Of a stretch of DNA of 64,000 nt, positions 1 to 12,680 are shown in pieces. How positions within the stretch are numbered: the first letter of the stretch is position 1; every line of letters starts with the position of its first letter. Source of the stretch: Nymphaea colorata (lineage: Eukaryota; Streptophyta; Magnoliopsida; Nymphaeales; Nymphaeaceae); NCBI RefSeq assembly GCF_008831285.2, contig NC_045147.1:12996854-13060853 (forward strand). Reading direction: 5' to 3'. A model generated the notes under the pieces. It was not told where the DNA came from. It saw only the letters and a list, made by a program, of their open reading frames with translations, and made no database searches. A program made the position numbers and the translations under genes.

Positions 1-329
1 AAAAAAAAATGAGAGAGCTAGACAAGTACCAGGTACTTGATTCACAGCTTCTGACTGTTAACAACAGCACTACTACTTACTTAGCATGATGGCTATTATG
101 TGAAAGGGGACAAACCAACAAAGTGAAAATTAAACATAACAAATGATAAGCAGTAACGAGTACCTGAAACTGAGAAGAAGCTTAAAAAAACAGCTAAGAG
201 GAGAAATCCTTGAGAAAACCTTAGCTCACAAGTCACATAACTGGGAATCAACCTTCAAAATACCGTTCGCGTCTCAAGATGTTGTCGTTAACCATCACCT
301 CCCAAATCGCCATTTTTCTTGAAAAAAGT

Positions 330-420
330 CCCTCCCTGGCTTCTGCAAAACGGCTAGGTTTTAACCAAACTGGCTTTTCAAGCAACCCAGTTTCATGTGA
401 TGCCAAACGCTTCACACAAC
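330..420. repeat. Relic of a Tourist-like MITE (same family as 10079-10336)
   Basis: The reverse complement of this segment resembles the interior of the element at 10079-10336. Both contain 'gaaactgggtt', a run of 'aaaacc' blocks and the same order of short inverted motifs. The ends are not clear, so this is a fragment or a badly decayed copy. Confidence 0.4.
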
Positions 421-2368
421 GTCTCCTGCCTCCAAAAAGGTCTTCTATGCATCAAGCTAAATGTGCTATACCTGAGCATCGGGCCCGCCTAGCCCCAAAC
501 TTGAGTCCAAGTCTGGCCCGACACCCAAAACCTGAGCTTGGGTCAAGTTTGACATGGTTCGATTAAAATAAAAAGAGTTTTTTAAATATAAAATAAAAAT
601 TATTTAATATAAAATATATATTTTAATAATAAAATATATATCATTATTAAATTTAAAAGCATATCGGGGCGAATGAAGCCTCGTCAGGACAACCCGATCT
701 GACTTGGTATGTGTCAGGCCCGCCCAAGCCTATTTTTTTGGGCTCGATGGGGCCAGGTACTAGATACTGGTAGGGGCACTCGGCCGATGTCCATCCTTAG
801 TAACATGGTTACCAAACCAGTTATGTACATATTCATGTGCACGAAAAACACCGATGCACATGAACAGAACCCATAGAAAGTGGGTCAGGAATAGATGTTG
901 ATGTCGCACCGTGCACCTTGGTGCATCTATCAACCTTTTTTTTTCATAAAGGGAAGGAACATGGGGAGCCCTCAAAAGGTTATTTTTCTATATTTTTCAT
1001 TCTGTCCATGTAAGAAGCATTTTTCTCTTTTTTTTTAATTATTTTTCGTTTTCGGAAGAAAGAGGATCTTAGTATTTTCCTATACCCACACATGTTGGCG
1101 ACGAACCCTTTAATCTACTTCGATAAATATACAATATCCATCTCGAAATCAGTGACGTTTATATGGTCCCAATATATTTGACTATCGAATGTACTTTTTT
1201 GCCTTATTTGCGCATTTTTTGGCAATAATGTGCTTTTAGATACTAGGCATTTGGGCTTATGAATTACATGAAAACTGCTGCCAATCTTCCAGTTAAATTA
1301 GATCAGCAGAGGCAAATATCCTACTATATTAAATAGCTTAATTTCTATTTTTTCAACATAATTTCGACCGATTGGTAGGCTTAGAATAGATGTTTGAGAT
1401 GATAATGTCTTGTTCATTTTCATCTCTACAAGTACTCGGTTGGACACTATCTTGCTCGCATGTATAATTGGAATACGATTGCTAGCAAGCTACAAGTAGC
1501 GATTATTACTGTACTTGTAAAGACGAGACTTGACAAAATAGATCTATTTTAACCTTGATTCCAACCCCAAGGTTGCTTTTTGAAGTAGATGCATGATAAA
1601 TGTTCTCAGTAACCACACAATGTTCACCGCACACCCTCCCTACTGGTTTACTGACCAACTAGTGGCGGAGTTACAAAAATTGTCCATAGAAGCACTGATT
1701 TACAAATTTTCATATTCCAAAGAACAGCCACTTATATAACAGGGTAAATAATTTGAAGAAATTAATGTAAAGAAAAATTGAGGGGCAATATGTGGTTCTG
1801 CCCACGCCCGGTCAAAATTAAAAATAGATATTTTTAATTTTAAAATAATATATAAATATAAGTAACCATAACAAAATATTATAATTACATATAAAAATCA
1901 ATGAAAATAATCTTAAAAATATTTTATCCGACCGAATAGGGCTTAGTCGGGCCTACTCAGGTCGACCTGGTGCCTTTTTTTTGGGCTCCAATTGGGCCCG
2001 GGTATCAAGTGTCCGTCGGATGCCAAGCCTGATGCCCAGGTTAACCCCTTACCATATCCAATCTTCAATCAAATTCAATTTCTGGTACAAAATTCAAATG
2101 AACAAAAGTTCATCCCATGTTCAATTCCCTTCTTTAAATTCACAATTCAAAACCGATCCGAAACCGTATCCAACCTTTCTATACACGACCCAATTCAAAT
2201 CATATTATCATACGTTAAAAACCTTACTTCCAAAACATCCAGATAGTCGATGTAGGATATTTATTTCAAACACAATGTGTGTTTATATTCGAAACTGAAT
2301 CGTATCAGATATTTATAACTAAACTTGATGCTGATTGGATTCTATGTCTTGAATCGGAATCTCCTCTT

Positions 2369-2400
2369 ATATATATATATATATATATATATCTATATAT
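2369..2400. repeat. (AT)n microsatellite
   Basis: Near-perfect alternating AT run with one interruption (ctatatat) at the 3' side. Confidence 0.9.
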
Positions 2401-3369
2401 TCAATTTTTCTAAGCAATTCAGGTAGATATTCAATTTGAATTGGAATCCAGTAAATTGAAGTGGACAGCAATGCCACCATTAGGGGCACCAGTTTCCCCA
2501 CATAGTAGGCACAACAGGATCTGCCTACCAAAAGGGTTGTTGCCATGTCGATTTCAGTTGGCCCCGAGTCTCTGTATGATTGCGATACTTTTGTATGCGC
2601 CTTCCTGCTCTTGTTTTTTATTCGATTAGACATCGACCTTTTGCTCTAACCTTACAGAGACTTCGATCGCCTGTCTTTCAAAAAAATGAGGCACATGGAC
2701 GGTTGAGATGTATTTGTAGGTTGACCACCCATAGCAGCTGTATCAAAAATAATTTAGACCCAAATTCGGGGTAGAGTTGAAACCAGAAATTTTTAGAAAT
2801 ATTATTTTCTAAAATTTTTATGTAAGATAAATAAAATCTTTTAAAATTTATATATGCACTTAAAAAAATTTTGAGGGGTGAGTAGAGCCATTACTAAGAA
2901 TGTTGGTTAAGGAAGCACGTGATTGTTGTAAAAAATTGGTTTGTTAACGGAATCGTCTACAATGCTAATTTGTTAAATCAATCTATTCATTCGATTCCAC
3001 TAGATCAATGGTTTGTAAAAGTAATTTTCTGAGAAGAGCAAATAGGAAATAAATAAATAAAAACAAAAAATTCAAGAAAATTTATAAAAAAAAAAAAAAT
3101 TAAAAGTTGACATATGGTAGAGTCGTCCACATAATTGAATTGAATTGAATGGATTTGACAACTTGGAAGCAAACAAGTCTTCAACAAGCTCTTCGTTTAA
3201 TTGGCTTGTCACTTGGACCAGATCATCTCTCCCGTGAGCACGTAGATGGCGGGTAGAGGCATGTGAGGGGCGTGTCATTTTTTAAACATGATATGATAGC
3301 GTAGAGAATTGGGTTGAGGGGTTGCAATGACACTTCTATACCAAGGGCGAAGGCCAGGTCGGTAGGGAT

Positions 3370-3728
3370 TAGGGATATCAATATATCCGATTTGAATCGA
3401 ATATCATATTCGGATTTAAGCATTTGATCAGATTTAGATTCAAATTCAGATATACATAAATATCTAATTGGATTCAGATAGGATTCATGTTTAGACAAAT
3501 ATTCTGCATCTAATTGGTAAAATCTGGTTCAAAATTCAGATTTGGATATAAATATAAAAATCCGATTCAGATTGAATTCTGAATTGTAAAATTGGATTTC
3601 AGATTTGAATTCATATATGACTTTTCTTTATTAAAAAAAACGAATCTGAATTCGAATATGAATATGTGAATATCCAAAAAAACATATATGATTAAGGTTA
3701 TATCCAATATGATCCGTTGACATCGCTA
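3370..3728. mobile_element. MITE-like element with terminal inverted repeats
   Basis: The left end reads TAGGGATATCAATATATCCGA and the right end, reverse complemented, reads TAGCGATGTCAACGGATCAT, so the ends form an imperfect terminal inverted repeat of about 20 bp. The 359-bp interior is AT-rich and full of 'ggattcagatttgaattc' type sub-repeats, with no coding capacity. It is a non-autonomous DNA element; the superfamily is not clear because I see no clean target-site duplication. Confidence 0.55.
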
Positions 3729-4460
3729 GGAGGGGCTTTAGCCCCTCCCTTAGATTTTAAATAATTCAGAAATTTATGTGTAAAGTTTAAAAATCTTAGT
3801 TTAACATGTATAAAATATTTGAAAATTCCATTTTCCTTTCCATTAACATTTTAAAACTATAGTTCACCTCTTTTAATAATAAAAAAAATACCCTTGGTTT
3901 CGAGTCTCCCTCTCCTCTCTTCCCTTTCTTCCATGAGCTCATCACTTTACACGTACCCCTTCTAGAGGCTATCTATCCTCTTATTTGAAAGAGGAGAAGG
4001 AAGAAGGCAGGGAGTAGGCCAATAGATAGGTCCACTTAGCCTCCTACGAATCAAACAAGGATATATGTAATGTAATGTGCCAACCTGCCGGCCAGTTGTT
4101 CTATATATATATATAAGCCATTAGTTAATTTTATTGGACCCACCAGAAAATTCTCATGTGTGATTGGAGGAGTCCGATATGGGGAGGACGTAAGAGCGTA
4201 GGGTATGTTGGTGCACCCTCACTGAGGGAAGCCCCTTAACAACAACCGTTCATGGGCTTTTCCAAGAGATTTTTAAGGTCGACTGTCTTAATTGCAGAAG
4301 GTGCGGTTGCCTCCCCGTGCCCGATCTTCGTTGTGGGCACTCTTTCTCTTCTGTGTGCTACAGTTGATCAGTCTCTCCGTACATGATGCGGACACCGCTC
4401 CAACGTACACAAGAATCTCAATAAACTTGTTTTTTCTTCCTTTTCCCTTTCACTTTGCGT
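3729..4460. other. Upstream region of the NAC gene
   Basis: Non-coding. It contains an AT-rich repeat remnant (3729-3880) and a pyrimidine-rich stretch (3900-3990). A short TA run lies near 4102-4115. No gene is seen. Confidence 0.5.
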
Positions 4461-4468
4461 TATATATA
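4461..4468 (+). promoter_or_regulatory. Putative TATA box of the NAC gene
   Basis: TATATATA lies about 230 bp upstream of the preferred start codon and is followed by a CT-rich tract (4470-4530), a common core-promoter arrangement in plants. It would place the transcription start near 4495. The 5' leader then contains an upstream ATG at about 4543, which could affect translation. This is inference from position only. Confidence 0.4.
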
Positions 4469-4691
4469 TTCCTTCCACCTCCTTCTCCTCCTCCCATACT
4501 CATTGCACCTGCACTCTTCTGTTTCTCTTCTTCGTAGCTTTTCATGGTTTCTATCCAGGAACTGTCTTTTCTTCGCCATGGTACTTTTCTTTTGATACGT
4601 TCGTGGGTATAACTAACGGTTTTCGTGTAAAAGAAAATTTGGTTGTGTGAGATACAGAAGGTCCATGTTGAGGAGCAGAGTGGGAGGAGGC

Positions 4692-6222
4692 ATGAATCTG
4701 CAGGTCAATGGCCAAGCTAGCGTTCCACCAGGCTTTAGATTTCATCCAACAGAGGAGGAGCTCCTGCACTATTACTTGAGGAAGAAGGTGAACTATGAGA
4801 AGATTGACTTGGATGTCATCAAAGAAGTTGATCTCAACAAGCTTGAACCCTGGGATCTTCAAGGTCTCTTTCTCTCTCTCTCTCTCGCTGTGGCGGAAAA
4901 GTGGCTCCGTTTCTTTATCTTCTTTATCGGCATTGGTTCTTGTCTAATGTTTGGGTTGTTTGCTGCATGTAGAGAAGTGTAGGATTGGATCCACGCCTCA
5001 GAGCGACTGGTATTTCTTTAGCCACAAGGACAAGAAGTACCCGACGGGGACGAGAACCAACAGAGCAACCGCAGCAGGGTTTTGGAAGGCGACGGGGAGG
5101 GACAAGATCATCCACTCGAGCTCCAAACGCATTGGCATGAGGAAGACGCTGGTGTTCTACAGGGGCAGGGCGCCTCACGGCCAGAAGTCGGACTGGATCA
5201 TGCACGAGTACCGCCTCGACGACAATCTCGACTCGGCCTCTCCCGTCACAGTAAGTTGTACACCTCCTGTATTAGCCTTCATTAATTTTTTAGCCAACCG
5301 TTTGGAAAGTCAGCCACAATTGTTACCCTGTGCTCAATGATGGTGGCTGTACAATATTTTCCGGCAAGCCCGCTGCTTTAAAGATCAGAGAATGTAGGTC
5401 GGTAACACGTTACATCAACTCCTTAGGCAGGACGTTTCATGTGTTGTCGAAAGATTTCGTGTTCTTTCAGAAAATAAGGAGAGGAAGAAGAGAATGTCCG
5501 ACCAGCTCCACCGACTAGTTATTTTCCTGCTGCAGGTAACCGAGTCCATACAGGAAGAAGGATGGGTGGTGTGTAGAGTCTTCAAGAAGAAGAATCACCA
5601 TTATAAGAGGGAGGAAAGTCCAGTCGGGCCGGGGCCGCTGGCGACGAAAGTGACGGACTTGAATTCCTGCCTCGACGGCACACTGGACCAAGTGCTGCTG
5701 TACATGAGCCGCACATGCAAGGAGGATTCGCCGGAGAACAAATTGAAGCAGCTGCACCAGTTTCAAGGCTTTCAAGCACTGGCACAGCTTCCCAACGATG
5801 GCCCGCCGGAGCTTCGCTTGCCATATTTTTCCGACATCGAAACCACCTCTTCCGCTCCGACCACGGCCGCAAACCTCTCCAGTATTGCCGGAGACGGCCA
5901 TGACTGCACAGGGCTGAGGGCGACTGCGGCCGTGTATACCGGGAACACGGATCATGTTCTTCACGACTGGACGTCTCTTGATCGTTTCGTTGCTTCTCAC
6001 CTCAATGGTGAAGAAGAGACGTCGAGGCAACTGGCCTGCTTCAATGGGCAGCCGACGTTCTTGTGCCAAGTGCCTGAACCCGACCTCCATTTCCCTCCCC
6101 TCCTTCCGCAGAACAGTAGGCTGTTCGGCACCGCTACAAACGACTTGGAAAACGACATTGACAATTGGAGTTTGCCACGGTCATCCACTGATTCAGAATT
6201 CTTGTCCTCCGGCATTCTCTGA
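4692..6222 (+). CDS. NST1: NAC transcription factor, NST/SND1 (secondary cell wall) clade; 3 exons
   Basis: Exons are 4692-4863, 4973-5250 and 5536-6222 (378 aa); introns of 109 and 285 bp have GT-AG ends. The NAC domain covers residues about 11-172. Seen: [14 protein letters not shown] near residue 12 (subdomain A), WKATGRDK at 95-102 and [13 protein letters not shown] at 129-141 (DNA-binding face), then [12 protein letters not shown] at 159-170. The C-terminal half carries [11 protein letters not shown] (200-210) and [15 protein letters not shown] (294-308), which resemble activation-region motifs of the NST/VND group. The start at 4692 gives the family N-terminus MNLxVNGQ; an in-frame ATG at 4665 would add nine residues. 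Family members are nuclear master switches for secondary wall thickening. The intron after the first NAC subdomain is at the usual position. SOMBRERO/BEARSKIN-type NACs are the main alternative, so the symbol is clade-level. Confidence 0.93.
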
Positions 6223-6346
6223 ATTCCAAAGCATTTGTTGATTGAAAATGTGGATGAGTCTCTTTGGCTTTTGAAATATGAATGTTCAGTTTCTGTACGT
6301 GTATTACGAACTCAGTTGATGAGATCGGGTAGCATTTTCTGCTGTA

Positions 6347-6379
<33 letters not shown>
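6347..6379. repeat. (CT)n(GT)n compound microsatellite in the NAC 3' flank
   Basis: CT repeats switch directly to GT repeats about 125 bp after the NAC stop codon, so it probably lies in the 3' UTR. Confidence 0.85.
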
Positions 6380-8743
6380 GAATGCCCTTAATTACCTTCG
6401 AAGTCTTATCTCCGCACACGTTCAGAACTCATACTTGTTCCATCGTTTCGAGCAGCAGTACTGAAAATTGAAGATCTTTTGTCTTGCTCACTTGCCTATG
6501 CACTAACCCTTAAACCACATTTCTATCTTAAGAAGATTATAGCCCTAAGTACCATCTGATCATTGCATAAAGGGTACACGCATAAAGGAACAGTTTGGAC
6601 TTGATTAAGGACCTCTGCCTTTAGTTGTCGATTCGAAAGCGAAAGGCATTTTTGTGGCTGAATTTCGAATGCAGCTTTTAACTTAGGAACGAGAAATGGG
6701 GAGGGATTTACAGCCATTTAAGCCAAACCTAAGATGTAAGTTAAACAGGAATATGCTAATGATGAAGGAATATTCCGAGCTCGCCTCCTTTAGATCGTTA
6801 CTGACATGAGCCAAATAACTTTTTATTACATAGCTGTAAGAATAAGTTTAGTGGATACGTGTCAAGGGAACTCTTTTTCACTTTTAACTCTGCAACCCAC
6901 CTCTTTCCAAAGTTTCTCAAATTATATGGGTGAGCAGAAGGCACCGCGGCCCACTGTATAGGGTTGCTTTGAAATTTGGGTAGATGTTGCACAACCATTG
7001 TTTGTAGTTTAGAATAATAATGTTGGTAAAAACTCACCTTCCACGCAACTAAATAATTAACCTTAGGCAGCTTTTTGTTGGGCCACATTATTTCTTTTAA
7101 CCGATGATTATTTCATCAGTTAACTCTTATTTTTAACTTCTCTTTGTTTTGGCGAAGAACTAATATGTTTTAACGGTTAGTACCCACAAATGGAAAACCA
7201 ACGTCATTGGACCCATTAATTTTAATGCACGGATGTTCCTTCGGTGACGCAATATGAGGGGCTACACGACGACTTGCTCAAAAGTTCAAAACGTGCTTGA
7301 TTTATTTTCTATATATATATAATGTCCGTATTTGTATGTAAATTCACAATTGAACAGCTGGACGGAGGTACTGAAACTGAGAAGACGAAGAAGATGACAG
7401 GAATGATCACTTGGAGTGCAGAACGTTTGAGGAGCAACGGCTGACATGACCAAATTTGTACGTGAGCAATCAACTGTTCCTCCACCACATGACAAGGAAG
7501 AGCCTCAGCATTTGATTGCGTAGAAAGGAATCCCATGCGGAAGCGTGTCCCACAGGGACACACTGCGAGCCTAGCGATGACACTCCTGTATATGGCTGAA
7601 CATGAGCCAATTCCAGCCGAGTCTACACCATATATTGTTCGACTTGAGTTCGAGTCTCATTGTTGACGGCCAACTCAAGCTAGACAAATTCTGCTCGAGC
7701 TTGACTCTTCGCTTATCAACTTTTCATTCGACTTGATCACTTTTCTTGGTTTGAACTTTGAACGTTTGGCCTTTTTTTTAAAGGTTGTACACTGTGCACA
7801 GCAATCATGTAACCATTTCTCGTAAAAAATGTCATCCACTTACTGGAACCAAATCTTCACTAAGCATCGTTTGGCCATTGCTCACATGAGCCTTGAAGTT
7901 GAAGGAGGCTCGATTTGGACCATACGTGCCATGACGTAAGGCGAAAGTAAGAGAACGGCCTAATTTCCGGCATACATATGTAACGATCTAGGTGCGTAGC
8001 CCGGAAGTTATTATATTTGCCGCAGTTACAATAAGCCGCGACAAACAGGTACCGTTCTAATTAGATCTGAAAGTTTCGCAAAAACCAAAAAGTCGAAGGA
8101 TTCTCTCACGGTAAAGAAGAAAAGCCGAGCCTTTGAGATTACTTATAGTTGAATCTGCTTTGTGGGCTTCTAATACGAATACGATTTATATCGGTGAATG
8201 TGATTTGTATACTCCTAGTGGTTCCACGAATCCAAAGGATACTTCTTGATGGTACTGGAATGCGTGAACTTTTTATGAGTTATGTGGGTGCCCTTGCTAC
8301 AGTTACAACTGTAGACGATTGTGTCAGCAAACAGGTAGCTGGCTTCGACCCAGAAGATACAATATCCGGTTCCTTTTTTCTTTCAACTTTCTTATATGCG
8401 TACATTAGAAAGTAAGAATTATGTGGTCTGCTTTTACATCACTGACTATTTTCAGGCATCATAAATAGATGACAAATCAGACAGCTAATTTCCAAGCATT
8501 GTTAGGTACAAACTTCTTGTTTTCCGCAGACGATTTATGAGGCAAACACTTGGGCCCGACACGAATCTGCAATACTGCACAAAATAATGAAAAGCTTACT
8601 AAGATCTAAATTGCTTGCTCTATTTCTAATGTTTCCGGGAAAACTCAAGTCCAAAAGTGAAATTTGAAATCAATGAAGATGAAAAGTGAACGGATCAACA
8701 ACAAGTGAGTCAATTGTTTTAGGACTGGCTACAATATACTTTA
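6380..8743. other. Intergenic DNA
   Basis: No gene seen. The sequence is AT-rich with scattered short frames. A 'ctcgagcttgactc' type repeat relic occurs around 7600-7740 and resembles the one at 27890-28340. Confidence 0.5.
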
Positions 8744-8886
8744 GGGGCTGTTTGGAAATAGTTAGACAGTGTTATTGTCCAATAAAACTACAAAAAAGAA
8801 AAAAAATGCAGATTCATAAGGTGCCTTGAATCTGCCCTAACAGATTAATGTAAAGTAACAATGTGTTACTATTACCAAACGGCTCC
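8744..8886. mobile_element. MITE-like element (143 bp)
   Basis: The left end GGGGCTGTTTGGAAATAG pairs with the reverse complement of the right end, GGAGCCGTTTGGTAATAG. Flanks TTA (left) and TAG (right) are compatible with a decayed 3-bp target-site duplication of the PIF/Harbinger (Tourist) type. No coding sequence. Confidence 0.6.
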
Positions 8887-8889
8887 TAG

Positions 8890-9064
8890 GGTGCATTTGA
8901 TGGCGCAACTAAGTTGTCTTTTAGTTACAAAAGAGACTATAAAAAATCATGGTAGGTAAAGAAAAGTGAGGTCCCTCAAAGGCCAACTTCTTTCCCTTTC
9001 CCAAACCTTGGATGACTCTCTATAAAGGTGTACACCTTTGGATCTATCAAGACCATCAAACACC
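8890..9064. mobile_element. MITE-like element abutting the previous one (175 bp)
   Basis: The left end GGTGCATTTGATGG matches the reverse complement of the right end, GGTGTTTGATGG, apart from a 2-base indel. The interior has no coding capacity. It begins three bases after the preceding element, so the two share an insertion neighbourhood. The duplicated target is not clear. Confidence 0.45.
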
Positions 9065-10078
9065 AACTAATGGTTTTCTTAGAAACTACCTTCCGGTTGA
9101 TTGTGAAAGATGCACCACCAGAAATATTGTCGCTATTCTTCGTAGTCCATTTTCGTTGAAGAGGATTCCATTGTTGAAGACGTTGGGCAGCAATGCAAAA
9201 TAAGAAAAATAACTGTTTGAGTGTGAAACTTCATCGTAATTTGATAGGCTTTCGCTGTTTTACGCAAACTTTTCCGGGTCAAGACACTATTATAATTTTT
9301 TGCTTTTGCAGTAGATTCCATGTTATAGAGATCTAGCTAGCATCTCTTGCATTGCAGCCGTGGATACAGGATGATTACTAGACCTGTATTCTTGTGTACT
9401 TGCTTCCTTTCTTCTTTTTTGATCTAAAGAGTGCGTGGTAGCGTGGGGCTTCGTGCTTAACAATAAGCTAATGCAAAAATACAACTCCCAAAGAGTCGAT
9501 ACTTAGGTAGATTCCCCAAAACAAGCATTTAATGATAATTATGTGGAGGAAAACTGTACCTCCATGTGGTCATGTATAATACTTGTTTGAATTGGAGTTT
9601 ATAGATATGTTTATCATGTCTTGTTTAGTAAGAAAACGTCATCTCCAACAAATTGAGGTTGCAGACAAAAGATGGTAAGTAAAAAACTCAACATCAGCAC
9701 TGCGAAACATAGTTACAGACTTATCTTAAGAGGAGAGACGTCATCTGCGTTCTTTCCCGTCGGACCTAACTTGGTATCCCGTATCTGCGAATCTATATAA
9801 TGGCTTGGGGGACCCCATCAATTACATACGTACCAAAAAATTATTCTCACCCGATCTTATCGTGTTTTTAAAAAAGCGTGCTTTTTGTGGCATACAATTG
9901 GATGGAAAATGTGTTTCACCAAGTTCTTCGCACATTCAGCATTTCCATCGTGAGTAATATGGAAAGAAAACCGAAGGGTTGGTACATTTGGCAAAATTGA
10001 GTGGGCCGACATCTGGAAAACTTTTATTATTTTTGGGGAATTTTAATTTTGGAACCCACTATTTACCTCGAACTTTAA
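9065..10078. other. Intergenic DNA
   Basis: AT-rich sequence with no recognisable gene, RNA or repeat structure. Confidence 0.45.
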
Positions 10079-10336
10079 GGGGGTGTTTTGATTACACATG
10101 AAAGCAAGGATTTGGAAGTGTTTGGGTGCCAGGAAACTGGGTTTGAAGAAAACCCAGTTTTGACAAAACCTGGTTTTGTAAAAGGGAGTGAAAAACGTGG
10201 TCCCTTTTTTAAGTTATTCGAAAACCAGGTTTTAGAAAAGCAAAAGTTTCTCAAACTCATTAAAAACCCTGGTTTTCATAAAACCTAGTTTTTACAATAT
10301 TGAATTAGAGGAGATTGTCATCCAAACACCCTCTAA
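10079..10336. mobile_element. Tourist-like (PIF/Harbinger type) MITE, 258 bp
   Basis: The left end GGGGGTGTTTTGATTACAC matches the reverse complement of the right end, GAGGGTGTTTGGATGACA. A TAA target-site duplication flanks it (10076-10078 and 10337-10339). The interior consists of alternating 'aaaaccaggttt' and 'aaaacccagttt' blocks that can fold back on themselves. Related fragments occur at about 330-420 and 60482-60556. Confidence 0.75.
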
Positions 10337-10339
10337 AAG

Positions 10340-12580
10340 ATATAGGACCACATTTTGTCATTTTCTTGATTAAGGCCACATTTTATTGTGAAAACTGTCA
10401 AATAAGGCGCCTTGTAACATAGGAACAGTGTGAGAACATTACACTAGTTTGCTCCAAATTTGAGGTATACTCAATTATGAATCTAATTAAATTTTGACAT
10501 ATTCATGAAACACTCACAAAATGTTTCTAATGCTAGACGATTCCTAGGAGTCTGAAGTGATTTTCATTAACTTGAAAACCCACAAATATCAGCTGTAATT
10601 TTTTGTTCAAATCTTGCCAACTAGTTAGCAATTATTTATTTTTATATTAGCAAAAGTTTATTAGCTCATGTTCTTAATTATTTGACATTGATTAAGATGG
10701 AAAGTGTACGGAATACATTTGTTTTGTACTGAAAGTTTAAAAATTTTGTTATTTTTTGGAGCTATGCACGTGGAATTCGTAGTTCAATCAAAGGATTTAG
10801 GCCTATCTGCCAGCAGGCTTGCTTTGGAGTTGTATACCTGTAATCCTCTAGGGGTCTTAGTCTAGTTTCAGCATGGTAATCTTGGAAAGACAATAAAAAA
10901 TGAAGGAAGATTTTTGTAAGAAGTTAGTTCGATTATAGAACATTAGCACGACGTTAAAAAGTACTAGCAAAATTTTTCGAGAGCAGCATCAAGTTCTTCT
11001 ACCAGCAATTTCTTGGTCTATCGACAGTTTTCGTTGCCGATCCCTAGCTGACATGTTAAGTTTACTGGCTTGTTTCTTCTTCATCATAGCGAAAAAGACA
11101 GAAAAAGTTAATATACTTTTCCTTTTCGTGTACCTGAAATGGAAATAGCAATCGGCATTAGCAATAAAGACACGAAAGAGCAGCAGCGTAATAATCACGA
11201 AAGAATAAGATAACATGCATGTAACAAATACGTAAGTTGTTGTTCCCTTGATGTCACTGGTACTTTTCTGCCTGTCACTTCATTTTTCATTTTCAAAGAC
11301 ATGGAATCTCAGGTTAGAGAACTCCAGCGCCTCATTTGCGGATTAATTAATTAACTAAAAAATGGTTTCAGTGTTCTAATGTATAAAAAATGGCTTTAAA
11401 AACCAATCTGAATTACCCAGAGACAGAGGGTACTCTATATTTTTTTAAGTTGATTTTGTGTCTCTAGCTGTCCCTGAATCGGCAGCCGTCCGATTACTTC
11501 GGTGGCTGCAGTACTGACTTGAGAAAATTTCTTGCGTCATAACGCCGTACAAAATTTATTAGAGGACAGCAAGTTATATTTTGCAAAAATTTTAAAACGC
11601 TAAGTTCCCTAAACTTATAATATATATATACAGATGTTGGTAGCCAAGATGGTGGCTCTTTCCGTTCTGCTTCATCTTTTTATCCTTTTCGCCATAACAT
11701 CTTAACTGAAATGCTCTCAACAACCCTGAAAATTGAAATTGATTCCATGAGCACAGAGACAAAAGCACGAAGGGGCCATGTGCTGGTGGAACGCACCAAG
11801 CACTGGTGGGGATAATCTGATGAAACCTTACTATTAAAGAAGGGAGTGCTTAGGTACTCAACCAAGTGTAATGAGTTCCTTCACGTGGGCACATGATCAC
11901 GGCCTAGCCCCTGCTTGACTCTACTGAGATGCTCTGTCGACGTAATTTGTACACGGTCAGACAATTTACTTGTCAAGATCGGCTTGTTAGGTCGGGTTAG
12001 CTGATTTCCTTAACGCTCAACAACCAGAAAACTCACACACCTTATGATACAAATTGTCGCCGTTGGCTAGGAATTTTCAGGACAAAGTTAAGCAAGTATT
12101 GGTGTCCCTGATCACCCAAATAATCATATCGCTAGTTAGGGGCTGTTCTTACGTACACTATTAAGGCCTTTGATTGGAAGACATTGATCAAGATACACCG
12201 ATCTACATGTGTCAATGCCTTGTCGGTCGCCATAATCTAATCTACCAGGGTTACTCTGGCGCGCTTAATGCACTTGCCCGTTCATGAGACAAAATGGAAA
12301 CTTACTAGTTAGCTGGTCAGTTTCAGTTGTTTTTAGGGACAGGGTACAAACGGAGTGGGCTTGGGCATTATTGAAGCTGTGTCTCTAGTTTGAAAATTAT
12401 TCCATAATAAAGTGAGTCCATAAGTTAAATCATGTAGGAAATCTAGCTGCCTGGTACCATCAGAATTTGTGGGTGAAGGAAAGGGGGAGGGCTTCCGTCA
12501 TCTCCCGGGTGGGAGAGAAGTAGGATAATCCTCGTGCTCGCCCAAATCACTTGTTAAAATTCCACTATAAGATGTGCCAG
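10340..12580. other. Intergenic DNA
   Basis: AT-rich sequence with no recognisable gene or RNA. I see nothing in it that I can support. Confidence 0.45.
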
Positions 12581-12680
12581 GCCCAATTGAATTGGCTGCC
12601 TGATCTTCCTTGTTGAAGGTGCTCACACTAGCCCAATTGAATTGGCTGCCTGATCTTCCTTGTTGAAGGTGCTCACACTA
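12581..12680. repeat. Perfect 50-bp tandem duplication
   Basis: 12581-12630 and 12631-12680 are identical 50-mers beginning gcccaattgaattggctgcc and ending gctcacacta. Perfect identity implies a recent event or recent gene conversion. Confidence 0.95.

Larger units (their letters stand above)
1..3369. other. AT-rich intergenic DNA with repeat debris
   Basis: I see no supportable gene here. Short open frames lack homology, splice context and codon bias. The stretch holds several diverged repeat relics. A GC-rich 'gggcccg' type repeat occurs around 470-760 and again at 1920-2040. AT-rich copies related to a 'GGCGGAG...' repeat family appear near 1660-1810 and 2765-2900. A relic of the MITE family seen intact at 10079-10336 lies near 330-420. 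These assignments rest on eye-level similarity between places in this window and not on a repeat library. Confidence 0.6.

Noticed and set aside
279-566. 95-codon open frame on the plus strand
   Set aside because: It runs through two repeat relics (MITE fragment and GC-rich repeat). Its similarity to a frame at 10075-10260 comes from the shared MITE and not from a protein.
4292-4537. 81-codon open frame upstream of the NAC gene
   Set aside because: It overlaps the putative TATA box and CT-rich tract of the NAC promoter and has low-complexity composition.
5515-6090. 191-codon open frame antisense to NAC exon 3
   Set aside because: It is a shadow of the real coding frame; no domain, and the GC-rich exon explains its length.
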